64,000 nucleotides of DNA. Source: Nocardioides lacusdianchii (GTDB taxonomy: Bacteria; Actinomycetota; Actinomycetes; Propionibacteriales; Nocardioidaceae). Position numbers and translations under genes: made by a program. The stretch's first letter is position 1. Every line of letters begins with the position of its first letter. Below are positions 54,402 through 62,426 of the stretch, piece by piece. The notes under the pieces are model-generated. The model saw only the letters and a program-made list of their open reading frames with translations, searched no databases and had not been told where the DNA came from. Location of the stretch: NCBI RefSeq assembly GCF_020102855.1, contig NZ_JADHZD010000003.1:124001-188000 (forward strand). Direction: 5' to 3'.

Positions 54402-55391
54402 ATGACCACCGCGCGCACCGTGCCCGTCACCACCGAGATGGACGGTGACGAGCTCGACGCCGAGGACGCCTGGCACCTGGCCCGCCACCACGGCCTGCGC
54501 AAGATCGCGGTCGAGTCCTTCGTCCGGTTCCGCTACGGCGACGGGTTCACCAACTCCCGCGCGCTCGCGCTGCAGGCGTGCCTGGCGGTCGTGCCGTTCA
54601 TGCTCGCGTTGACCGGTCTCGCCTCCGACATCGACGAGGAGCGTCCGGCGGCCGTCGTCGCCCACGTGGTCGACGCCCTCTCCCCCGGCTCCGGCGACGG
54701 CGACGCGCTGGCCACCGCGGTGGACGACTCCGACACCTCCGAGACCGCGGGCGAGGTGGCGCTGGTCCTCGGCCTCGGCTTCGCCCTGCTCTCGATGACG
54801 ACCGCCTTCGCCCAGGTCGAGCGCGGCGCCAACCGCATCTACGGCATCCGGCGCGACCGCGAGGCGCTGCACAAGTACGGCCGCGCCGCCGTGCTGACGG
54901 CCGTGCTCGCGGTGCCGGTCGGCATCGGGTTCGTGATGATCGTCGGGGGCAACGCGCTGGGCGACGCGATGGCCGAGAACTACGGCTGGTCCGAGCGCTC
55001 CGTCCTGTGGTGGAACATCCTCCGCTGGCCGCTCGGCCTCGGCCTGCTGGTGTTCGCCATCGCGGTGCTGCTCGACCACGCCCCGCGACGCCGGCAACCC
55101 GCCCTCTCCTGGCTGGCCCTCGGCTCGGGCATCGCGGTGGCACTCACCGCCGTCGCGACCGCCGGGCTGGCGGCGTACGTGTCGCTGAGCGGGTCGTTCG
55201 GCAGCGTCTACGGCCCGCTGGCCGGCATCTTCGCCCTGCTGCTGTGGGCACTGCTGTCGTCGATCGCGTTCTTCTACGGCACCGCGGTCTGCGCACAACT
55301 CGAGGCGCTGCGGGCCGGCGAGACCACACCGGCCCTCGACGACCCCGGCCGGCCGCACGCGCGGACCGTCGGCAACGGCGCCGTCGACTGA
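54402..55391 (+). CDS. YihY/BrkB family membrane protein
   Basis: A 329-residue protein with six transmembrane helices of the YihY family (formerly 'virulence factor BrkB' or 'ribonuclease BN'). Motifs: FVRFRYGDGFTNSRALALQACLAVVPFMLALTGLA, RGANRIYGIRRDREALHKYGRAAVLTAVL, and SGSFGSVYGPLAGIFALLLWALLSSIAFFYGTAVCAQLEALR. It is not a ribonuclease; function unknown. TAGTCT lies six bases before the ATG. Its stop overlaps the start of the nagA remnant (TGATG). Confidence 0.9.
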   Translation: MTTARTVPVTTEMDGDELDAEDAWHLARHHGLRKIAVESFVRFRYGDGFTNSRALALQACLAVVPFMLALTGLASDIDEERPAAVVAHVVDALSPGSGDGDALATAVDDSDTSETAGEVALVLGLGFALLSMTTAFAQVERGANRIYGIRRDREALHKYGRAAVLTAVLAVPVGIGFVMIVGGNALGDAMAENYGWSERSVLWWNILRWPLGLGLLVFAIAVLLDHAPRRRQPALSWLALGSGIAVALTAVATAGLAAYVSLSGSFGSVYGPLAGIFALLLWALLSSIAFFYGTAVCAQLEALRAGETTPALDDPGRPHARTVGNGAVD

Positions 55392-56251
55392 TGCTCCTCG
55401 CGGCCGCTGCGGTGGTGACCCCGACGCGGGTCCTCGCGCCGGGGTGGCTGCTCGTCGAGGGCGAGCGCATCGTCGAGGTCGCCGACGGCACACCACCGCG
55501 CTCCCCGGACCTCGACCTGGGTGCAGCCACGGTCGTGCCCGGCTTCGTCGACCTCCACGTGCACGGCGGCGGCGGGGCGTCGTTCGACACCGGCAGCCCA
55601 CCGTCGCGACCTGCTCACCGCGCCCGACGCTGCGAGCATCGACGCGCTGATCGACGCGGGCGAGGGAACCGTCCGGATGGTCACGATCGCTCCCGAGCTG
55701 CCCGGCGGCCTCGACGCCGTACGCCGACTCGCCGACGCCGGCGTGGTCGTCGCGATCGGTCACACCGACGCGTCGTACGACCTCGTGCGGGCCGCGATCG
55801 ATGCGGGCGCGCGAGTGGGCACCCACCTCTTCAACGCCATGCCCGGCGTGCACCACCGCGACCCCGGGCCGGTCGGCGCACTGCTCTAGGCACCGGTCGA
55901 CGTCGAGCTCGTCGCCGACGGCGTGCTTCTGCACCCCTCGGTGCTGCGGGCGGTCTTCGCCGCCAAGCCGGGTCGGTGCCTGCTGGTCACCGACGCGATG
56001 GCGGCGCCCTCGCCGGCTCGACGCTCACGATGGACGCGGCGGTCCGCCATGCCGTGCGCACCGCCGGCCTGCCCCTGCTGGAGGTGGCGTACGCCGCCAG
56101 CACGGCGCCCGCGCGCGCGTGGGGCCTGCACGCCGTCGGCGCGCTCGAGGCCGGCCGCCGCGCCGACCTCGTGGTCCTGGACGAGGACCTCGAGGTCGGG
56201 CGCGTGATGCGAGCCGGGGTCTGGCTCAGCCCTTGGTCGACCCGAGCGTGA
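55391..56251 (+). pseudogene. nagA: Decayed N-acetylglucosamine-6-phosphate deacetylase
   Basis: Three pieces of NagA in two frames. Piece 1 (55391-about 55600, frame of ATG 55391): LLAAAAVVTPTRVLAPGWL to FVDLHVHGGGGASFDTG. Piece 2 (about 55605-56010, other frame): RRDLLTAPDAASIDALIDAGEGTVRMV, IAPELPGGLDAVRRL, GHTDASYDLVRAAI, THLFNAMPGVHHRDPGPVGALL, then an in-frame TAG (55887-55889), then VDVELVADGVLLHPSVL and TDAMAA. Piece 3 (about 56010-56251, first frame): GSTLTMDAAVRHAVRTAGLPLLEV and RADLVVLDEDL. About 75 codons with the catalytic E-containing HLEGPW segment are missing between 1 and 2, and about 25 between 2 and 3. It cannot make active enzyme. Confidence 0.88.
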
Positions 56252-57170
56252 GCCCGGAGACGAACTGCTTCTGCAGGGCGAAGAACACCACCAGCACCGG
56301 CAGCGCGACGATGATCGAGCCGGCCGCGACGAGGTTGGTGTCGGTGAAGAACTGCCCGCGCAGGTTGTTCAGCGCCGAGGTCACCGGCAGCTTGTTGCCC
56401 TGCTGGATGAGCACCGTCGCCCAGAAGAACTCGTTGTAGACCCACGTCACCTGCAAGGTGGCCAGGGCCGCCAGCGCGGGGCGTACGAGTGGCATCGTGA
56501 GCTGCCAGTACTGACGCCACACGCTGGCGCCGTCGAGCTCGGCGGACTCGTAGATCTCGTGCGGCAGCGTCTTCATGTAGTTGCTGAGCACGAAGGTGCA
56601 GAACCCCATCTGGAACGCGGTGTTGACCAGGATCAGCGCCCAGAAGCTGTTGAGCATCGAGCCGGAGTCGCTCATGAACAGCGGGAGCGGGATCTCGCGG
56701 AACATCCGGAACACCGGGATCAGCAGCGCCTGCGGAGGGAGCAGGTTGGCAGCGAGGAAGACCCCGAGCAGCGTCAGGTTGAAGCGGTAGCTGAACCGGG
56801 CGAGCACGAAGGCGACCATCGACGACAGCCACAGCGTCAGGAGCACGGCCGGGATCGTGATGAGCAGCGAGTTGCGCATGTGGAGCCCGAAGTTGCCGCG
56901 CGACCACGCCTCCTCGTAGTTGGACGTGGTCCACCCGCCGAAGGAGAGGTAGCCGTTGACCTGGGTGTACTCGTACTCGCGGAACGAGTTGATCAGCGCC
57001 CACAGCAACGGGAACAGCCAGGCCAGGGCCAGGAGCGCGATGATCACGGTGACCACGACGCCGCGGGGCTTGCTCATCACGCCGCCCTCGACGCGCCTGG
57101 GCGGGGTGGAGCGCGCGGCGTCCGTCGACGGGGTCGGGCCCGTCGTGGGCGGGACTGCCTGGGTGGTCAT
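56226..57170 (-). CDS. Sugar ABC transporter permease, MalG type (galactoside cluster)
   Basis: A 314-residue CUT1 permease with a Pro/Thr-rich cytoplasmic start, six helices and the EAA loop ESAELDGASVWRQYWQLTMP (about 212-231), ending VSGLTLGSTKG. It overlaps the upstream permease by four bases. Its 3' end runs 26 bases into the nagA remnant. No ATPase gene follows: after this gene comes pseudogene and YihY in the opposite direction. It needs an ATPase from elsewhere, for instance the genes at 17.8 or 21.1 kb. Confidence 0.92.
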   Translation of the reverse strand: MTTQAVPPTTGPTPSTDAARSTPPRRVEGGVMSKPRGVVVTVIIALLALAWLFPLLWALINSFREYEYTQVNGYLSFGGWTTSNYEEAWSRGNFGLHMRNSLLITIPAVLLTLWLSSMVAFVLARFSYRFNLTLLGVFLAANLLPPQALLIPVFRMFREIPLPLFMSDSGSMLNSFWALILVNTAFQMGFCTFVLSNYMKTLPHEIYESAELDGASVWRQYWQLTMPLVRPALAALATLQVTWVYNEFFWATVLIQQGNKLPVTSALNNLRGQFFTDTNLVAAGSIIVALPVLVVFFALQKQFVSGLTLGSTKG

Positions 57171-58102
57171 CCTCGACGCTCCTCACGGAAGACGTTGCGC
57201 AGGTAGATGGTGATGAAGATCGACGAGATCAGCATCATGATCACCGCGAGCGCCGACCCGAAGCCGTACCTCGTCGCCTCGCCGATGACGTTCTGCGCCA
57301 CCAGGGCACCGATCAGCTCGAGGCCGTTGCGCCCCTTGTTGACCACCCACACCAGGTCGAAGGCACGCAGCGACTCGATGACGACGATGACGATCACGAC
57401 CATGTTGATCGGCCGCATCACCGGGAAGATCACGTGGAAGAACGTCTTCACCTCGCTCGCGCCGTCGACCGCCGCGGCCTCGCGGAGGCTGGCGTCGACA
57501 CCCTTCAGGCCGGCCAGGTAGATCAGCATGATGTAGCCGGTGTGGCGCCAGGCCGTGGCGACCAGCACCGCCCACAGGTTGACGTCGGGGTCGCCGTACC
57601 AGTCGACCTGCGAGCCGAAGACGTCGTTGATCAGGCCCTGGTCACGGGAGTAGAAGAGCTGCCAGATGAAGCCGATGAGGGCCAGTGACAGCACGACCGG
57701 CATGTAGAACGCGGTCTGGTAGATCCGGCTGCCGCGCACCTCACGGTCGAGCAGGACCGCGAGGAACATCCCGAACAGGGTCGGCAGGAAGAACAGGAAC
57801 GCCAACCAGATGAGGTTGTGCCGGATCGCGGGCCAGAAGGCCGGGTAGATGGTGACGATGTCCTCGTAGTTCTGGAGGCCGACCCACTCGATGGTGTCGA
57901 GGTCGCCGAAGCCGTTCCACTTGCCGAAGGACAGCACCACCGAGAGCAGCGCCGGGACCCAGACCAGTGCGAGCACCAGGAACAGCGGGATCGCCACCAT
58001 CGTGATGACGGTGAACCGGTCCCGCCCCGGGAGCTTCTTCTCCCGGCCCTGGGGCGGTGCGCTCGTCTGCTCCCGGGGCGGCGCCTCGTCGATGTGTGCC
58101 AT
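57167..58102 (-). CDS. Sugar ABC transporter permease, MalF type (galactoside cluster)
   Basis: A 311-residue permease with six helices (first: FTVITMVAIPLFLVLALVWVPALLSVVLSF split across the segment), a PAFWPAIRHNLIWLAFLF segment, and the loop EAAAVDGASEVKTFFHVIFP (about 210-229). Follows the binding protein gene by three bases and overlaps the next permease by four, so the three are one operon. Substrate judged from the neighbouring GH42 and GH36 genes: galactosides. Confidence 0.92.
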   Translation of the reverse strand: MAHIDEAPPREQTSAPPQGREKKLPGRDRFTVITMVAIPLFLVLALVWVPALLSVVLSFGKWNGFGDLDTIEWVGLQNYEDIVTIYPAFWPAIRHNLIWLAFLFFLPTLFGMFLAVLLDREVRGSRIYQTAFYMPVVLSLALIGFIWQLFYSRDQGLINDVFGSQVDWYGDPDVNLWAVLVATAWRHTGYIMLIYLAGLKGVDASLREAAAVDGASEVKTFFHVIFPVMRPINMVVIVIVVIESLRAFDLVWVVNKGRNGLELIGALVAQNVIGEATRYGFGSALAVIMMLISSIFITIYLRNVFREERRG

Positions 58103-58105
58103 GGC

Positions 58106-59431
58106 TCAGCCGAAGATCGAGGCGGCCTGCTCCTGGATGCTGGCCGTGATCCCGTCGATGTCGTCGGGGTTCTTCAGGAAGTCCTGGATCGAGGGGATCA
58201 TCACCGTGTTGGCGAAGTCGGCGTTGGTGTCGCGGTCCATGAACTGCGCGATGTTGGCCGCCGCGCCCACGACCTCGGCCGACTTCTTCTGCAGGTCGCT
58301 GTAGGTCGAGGTGCTGGCATTCTCGTTGGCGGCGATGAAGGGGGCGTCCGCGGCGTTGTTGCCGGCGTCGGCCGCAGCCGCGCTGCCGAGCCACTTCGCC
58401 ATCGCCTTGCCGGCCTCCACGTTCTGGCCGGCCGACGACACGCAGAAGCCGTCGATCGGGGCGTCGAGGGCGTCGGAGCCGATGGAGGAGTCGAGCTCGG
58501 GGAAGGTGAAGAAGTCGAGGTCCTCACCGTTCTCGCCGAGGGCGTCGACGACGAAGGTGCCGAGGAGGTACATGCCGCACTCGCCCTTGCCCATCGCGGT
58601 CGCGGCCTCCTGCCAGGTGCGGCCCAGCGGGTCCTCCTGGTGGTAGGGCAGCAGCTGGCGCCAGGTGTCGAAGACCAGCTTGACCTCGTCGCCGTCCCAC
58701 TGCTCGTCGCCGGCCATCAGGCTCATGTGGAAGTCGAAGCCGTTGAGGCGCATGTTGAGGATGTCGAAGGTGCCCATCGCGGGCCAGCCGTCCTTGTCGC
58801 CGAAGGCGAACGGGGTGACGCCCTTGCCCTGCATGTCGTCCATGAGGGCCATGAAGTCGTCGTTGGTCTCCGGCGGCGCCCAGCCGTTCTTCTCGAAGAC
58901 GGACTTCCGGTAGAACACCGCCCACGGGTAGTAGCTGATCGGCACGAAGTACTGCTTGCCGTCCGAGGCGGTGGCGGCCTGCTTGAAGGAGTCGCCGAGG
59001 CCGTCGATGGGCCACTGGTCGCTCAGGTCGGTGATCAGCCCGTTCTCGGCGAACTGTGACATCCGGAAGCCGGCGAACCAGGTGAAGACGTCGTCAGGGG
59101 TGCCCTGGAGGTAGGTGTTGATGCTCTCCTGGAACGTGTTGTGGTCGACGGCGTTGAGCGCGACCTCGGTGCCGCTCTCCTTCGCGTAGGCGTCGGCGAT
59201 CGCCTTGAGGCGGTCGTAGGCGGCGCCCACACCCTCGGCCTCGTTGATGCCGAACTTCACCGTGGCCCCGGAGCCGGTGGCGGGTCCGGACTCGCCACCG
59301 CAGGCGGCGAGCAGGTTGGCCCCGCCGACCGCCAGGCCGCTCAGCGCCATGCCCCGCAGGACGGAGCGGCGTGATGCGGCCATGGTGGTGAGCGCCGAGC
59401 GGGGGATGGCGCTGGAACGGGAAAGTGACAC
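58106..59431 (-). CDS. Sugar ABC transporter substrate-binding lipoprotein (galactoside cluster)
   Basis: A 441-residue binding protein. The signal contains RRSVLRG (Tat-like, SRRSVLRG) followed by a hydrophobic stretch and lipobox NLLAAC (Cys about 44), then a type II fold with FGINEAEGVGAAYDRLKAIADAYAKES, DDVFTWFAGFRMSQFAENGL and YYPWAVFYRKSVFEKNGW. AGGAGG sits five bases before the GTG at 59431. Likely ligand: lactose, melibiose, raffinose or a galacto-oligosaccharide. Promoter at 59468-59497. Confidence 0.88.
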   Translation of the reverse strand: MSLSRSSAIPRSALTTMAASRRSVLRGMALSGLAVGGANLLAACGGESGPATGSGATVKFGINEAEGVGAAYDRLKAIADAYAKESGTEVALNAVDHNTFQESINTYLQGTPDDVFTWFAGFRMSQFAENGLITDLSDQWPIDGLGDSFKQAATASDGKQYFVPISYYPWAVFYRKSVFEKNGWAPPETNDDFMALMDDMQGKGVTPFAFGDKDGWPAMGTFDILNMRLNGFDFHMSLMAGDEQWDGDEVKLVFDTWRQLLPYHQEDPLGRTWQEAATAMGKGECGMYLLGTFVVDALGENGEDLDFFTFPELDSSIGSDALDAPIDGFCVSSAGQNVEAGKAMAKWLGSAAAADAGNNAADAPFIAANENASTSTYSDLQKKSAEVVGAAANIAQFMDRDTNADFANTVMIPSIQDFLKNPDDIDGITASIQEQAASIFG

Positions 59432-59467
59432 GGGTGCCTCCTGAGACAAAACCAAACAGGGATGGAC

Positions 59468-59497
59468 AGCATGTGACGACCAGCACACCCCCGTCAA
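59468..59497 (-). promoter_or_regulatory. Promoter of the galactoside importer operon
   Basis: Minus strand: TTGACG (59492-59497), 18-base spacer, CATGCT (59468-59473). Leads to a leader of about 30 bases containing AGGAGG. ACCCCC-GTCAA-GGGGT around the -35 is a small inverted repeat. Confidence 0.5.
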
Positions 59498-59562
59498 GGG
59501 GTCACACGGGGGAGAATTCGCACCAGTTCCAACATTTCCGAACCCTTTTGGGCGATCAGACG

Positions 59563-59592
59563 TTGACTTTCGCGTGTGAGGGTCGACACAGT
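59563..59592 (+). promoter_or_regulatory. Promoter of the GH42-deoR-GH36 operon
   Basis: TTGACT (59563-59568), 18-base spacer, CACAGT (59587-59592), then six bases to ATG 59599. Leaderless layout with a good -35. CCCTTTTGGG (59543-59552) just upstream is a possible regulator site. Confidence 0.55.
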
Positions 59593-59598
59593 GCTGCC

Positions 59599-61611
59599 AT
59601 GCCGACTTCCCTGCCCCCCTTGGCCTTCGGCGGCGACTACAACCCCGAGCAGTGGTCCCGCGACGACCACGTCGAGGACCGCGACCTCATGCGCGAGGCC
59701 GGGGTCGACCTGGTCACCCTTGGCGTCTTCTCGTGGGCGTGGCTCCAGCCCACCGCCGACACGTGGGACTTCGCGTGGCTGGACGCGCAGATGGACGAGC
59801 TGCACGCCGCGGGCATCCGTGTCGACCTCGCCACCGCCACCGCCTCCCCGCCGCCGTGGCTGACCCACCGCCACCCGGAGATGCTGCCGGTGACCCAGGA
59901 CGGGCGCACCCTGTCCCCCGGTGGCCGCCAGGCCTTCTGCCCCAGCTCCCCGGTCTACCGCGAGCACGCCCTCGCGCTCTGCACCGCGCTCGCCGAGCGC
60001 TACCGCGACCACCCGGCCCTCGCGCTGTGGCACGTGTCCAACGAGATCGGCTGCCACAACGCGCGGTGCTACTGCGACGTGAGCGCGGAGGCGTTCCGGA
60101 CCTGGCTGCGGGCGCGCTACGACGACGTGGCCCACCTCAACGACGCGTGGGGCACGGCCTTCTGGTCCCAGCGCTACGACGACTTCGAGCAGGTGCTCCC
60201 GCCGCGGGTGGCTCCGGCGCACGCCAACCCCACGCAGCAGCTGGACTTCCTGCGCTTCTCCTCCGACCAGCTCCTCGACAACTTCGTCGTCGAGCGCGAC
60301 GTCCTGCACCGGCTGTCCCCCGGCGTCCCGGTGACCACGAACTTCATGGTGATGCGCCAGACGATGGAGATGGACTACCTGCGCTGGGGCCGCGAGCTCG
60401 ACGTGGTCTCCAACGACCACTACGTCATCGCCGCGGAGGGCGACGCGCACCGCGAGCTCGCCTTCAGCGCCGACCTCACCCGCGGCACCGCGGACGGCAA
60501 GCCGTGGCTGCTGATGGAGCACTCCACCAGCGCGGTCAACTGGCAGCCGCGCAACCGCGCGAAGAAGCCCGGCGAGATGATCCGCAACAGCCTCTCCCAC
60601 GTCGCGCACGGCGCGGACGCGGTGCTGTTCTTCCAGTGGCGCGCGTCCCGCGCCGGGGCGGAGAAGTTCCACTCCGGGCTGCTCCCCCACGCCGGCACCG
60701 ACACCCGCCAGTGGCGCGAGGTGGTCGAGCTCTCCCGCGTCCTCGACGCGGTCCAGGACGTCACGGGGAGCACGGCGCGCAACCAGGCGGCGATCCTCTT
60801 CGACTACGAAGCCTGGTGGGGCTGCGAGCTCGACTCCCACCCCAGCGTCGACGTGCGCTACCGCGACCGCGCCGAGGACCTGCACCGGGCGCTGTCCGCC
60901 CAGGGCGTCGGCGTCGACGTGGTCCACCCCAGCGCCGACCTGTCGGCGTACCGCCTCGTCGTGGTGCCCACCCTCTACCTCGTCAGCGACGAGACCGTCG
61001 CCTCGATCGAGGCGGCCGCCGAGGCCGGCGCGACCGTGGTCGTGACCTACTTCAGCGGCATCGTCGACGAGCACGACCACATCCGCCTCGGCGGCTACCC
61101 GGGCGCGTTCCGCGACCTGCTCGGCGTCCGCACGACCGAGTTCCTGCCGCTGCTCACCGGCGAGCAGGTGAAGGTCGAGGGACTCGGCGGCACGGTCGGC
61201 GCCGACACCTGGGCCGAGGACCTCGAGCTCGCCGGCGCCGAGGCCGTGGCGACGTACGCCGACGGACCCGCCGCCGGGCTGCCGGCGATCACCCGCCGCG
61301 ATGCCGGCCGCGGGACCGCGTGGTACGTCGCGACCCGCCTCGACCCGGCCGGCACCGACCGCCTCGTCGAGCGGCTGGTCGCGGAGGCGGGCCTCGAGCA
61401 GCTTCCGGGCGCCGCCCCCGACGTCGAGGTGACGCGGCGGGTCGGCGACGACGCGAGCTGGCTCTTCGTGATCAACCACGGCGACGCCGACGCCCCGGTG
61501 CCCGTCCACGGCCAGGAGCTGGTGACGGGCAGGGCGGTCGAGGGCGACCTCGTCGTGCCCGCCGGAGGGGTCGCCGTGGTGCGCGAGGCCGCCGGGGACC
61601 GGGAGGCCTGA
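59599..61611 (+). CDS. GH42 beta-galactosidase
   Basis: Cytoplasmic beta-galactosidase of family 42, splitting lactose and beta-galactosides. The 670-residue protein has the GH42 barrel start FGGDYNPEQWSRD, acid/base E149 (WHVSNEIGCHN), nucleophile E307 (LLMEHSTSAVNW), and the four-cysteine zinc site C114, C152, C157, C159. The trimerisation and C-terminal domains are present, with the usual length. ATG at 59599 lies six bases after CACAGT. First gene of a tight operon with the DeoR regulator and alpha-galactosidase. Confidence 0.96.
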   Translation: MPTSLPPLAFGGDYNPEQWSRDDHVEDRDLMREAGVDLVTLGVFSWAWLQPTADTWDFAWLDAQMDELHAAGIRVDLATATASPPPWLTHRHPEMLPVTQDGRTLSPGGRQAFCPSSPVYREHALALCTALAERYRDHPALALWHVSNEIGCHNARCYCDVSAEAFRTWLRARYDDVAHLNDAWGTAFWSQRYDDFEQVLPPRVAPAHANPTQQLDFLRFSSDQLLDNFVVERDVLHRLSPGVPVTTNFMVMRQTMEMDYLRWGRELDVVSNDHYVIAAEGDAHRELAFSADLTRGTADGKPWLLMEHSTSAVNWQPRNRAKKPGEMIRNSLSHVAHGADAVLFFQWRASRAGAEKFHSGLLPHAGTDTRQWREVVELSRVLDAVQDVTGSTARNQAAILFDYEAWWGCELDSHPSVDVRYRDRAEDLHRALSAQGVGVDVVHPSADLSAYRLVVVPTLYLVSDETVASIEAAAEAGATVVVTYFSGIVDEHDHIRLGGYPGAFRDLLGVRTTEFLPLLTGEQVKVEGLGGTVGADTWAEDLELAGAEAVATYADGPAAGLPAITRRDAGRGTAWYVATRLDPAGTDRLVERLVAEAGLEQLPGAAPDVEVTRRVGDDASWLFVINHGDADAPVPVHGQELVTGRAVEGDLVVPAGGVAVVREAAGDREA

Positions 61612-62426
61612 TGCTCGCCGCCCAGCGCCGGGGCCGGATCCTGGCCGAGCTCAGCCGCGACGGGACGGTGCGCGTCACCGACCTCGTCGAGCTGCTCGGC
61701 GTCTCCGACATGACGGTGCGGCGCGACCTCGTGGCGCTGCACCGCGACGGCCTCCTGGAGAAGGTGCACGGCGGCGCGCTGGCCGTGGCCGAGCCCTCGT
61801 CGTCCGAGCCGGGCTTCGCCGCCAAGTCGGTGCAGCGCCGGCGCGAGAAGGAGGCCATCGCCGCCGCCGCGGCCGAGCTGGTGCACACCGGCATGGCGAT
61901 CGCCGTCTCCGCCGGCACCACCACCCACGCGCTCACCGAGCACATCGCCCGCATCCCCCACCTCACGGTGGTGACCAACTCGGTGTGGGTGGCCGACGTG
62001 CTGCACCGCACCGGCGAGGCCACCACGTCGGTGCTGCTCACCGGTGGCCTCCGCACGCCCTCGGACGCCCTCGTGGGGCCGGTCGCGGTGTCGTCGCTGC
62101 GCAGCCTGCACGTCGACGCCTTCTTCATGGGCGTGCACGGCATGGACGTGCGCGCCGGTTTCAGCACCCCCAACCTGCTCGAGTCCGAGACCAACCGCGC
62201 GATGATCGAGCGCTCGCGCCGCCTGATCGTCTGTGCGGACTCCAGCAAGTGGGGCGTGGTGGGACTCAGCAGCATGGCCGCCCTGTCCGAGGCTGCGGTG
62301 CTGGTCACGGACTCCGGCCTCTCCGCGCAGGCCAGCGGAGCCCTCGCCGACCACGTCGGCGAGCTGGTCGTCGTCGACCCGGTCGACGATGACGACGACA
62401 CGTTCGAGGAGGCGCACGACGCATGA
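61611..62426 (+). CDS. DeoR/GlpR family transcriptional regulator
   Basis: A 271-residue regulator: HTH (about 5-55: RRGRILAELSRDGTVRVTDLVELLGVSDMTVRRDLVALHRDG, GLLEKVHGGAL) and a DeoR sugar-phosphate-sensing domain (IAVSAGTTTHAL, TNSVWVADVL, LLTGGLRTPSDALVG, CADSSKWG). It likely senses a galactose-pathway phosphosugar such as tagatose- or galactose-phosphate and controls this cluster. The ATG overlaps the GH42 stop by one base (TGATG), and its own end overlaps the next gene by four (ATGA). Confidence 0.92.
   Translation: MLAAQRRGRILAELSRDGTVRVTDLVELLGVSDMTVRRDLVALHRDGLLEKVHGGALAVAEPSSSEPGFAAKSVQRRREKEAIAAAAAELVHTGMAIAVSAGTTTHALTEHIARIPHLTVVTNSVWVADVLHRTGEATTSVLLTGGLRTPSDALVGPVAVSSLRSLHVDAFFMGVHGMDVRAGFSTPNLLESETNRAMIERSRRLIVCADSSKWGVVGLSSMAALSEAAVLVTDSGLSAQASGALADHVGELVVVDPVDDDDDTFEEAHDA

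Noticed and set aside
54402..55391. Ribonuclease BN for the YihY protein
   Set aside because: An old annotation for the family; the protein has six membrane helices and no nuclease motif.
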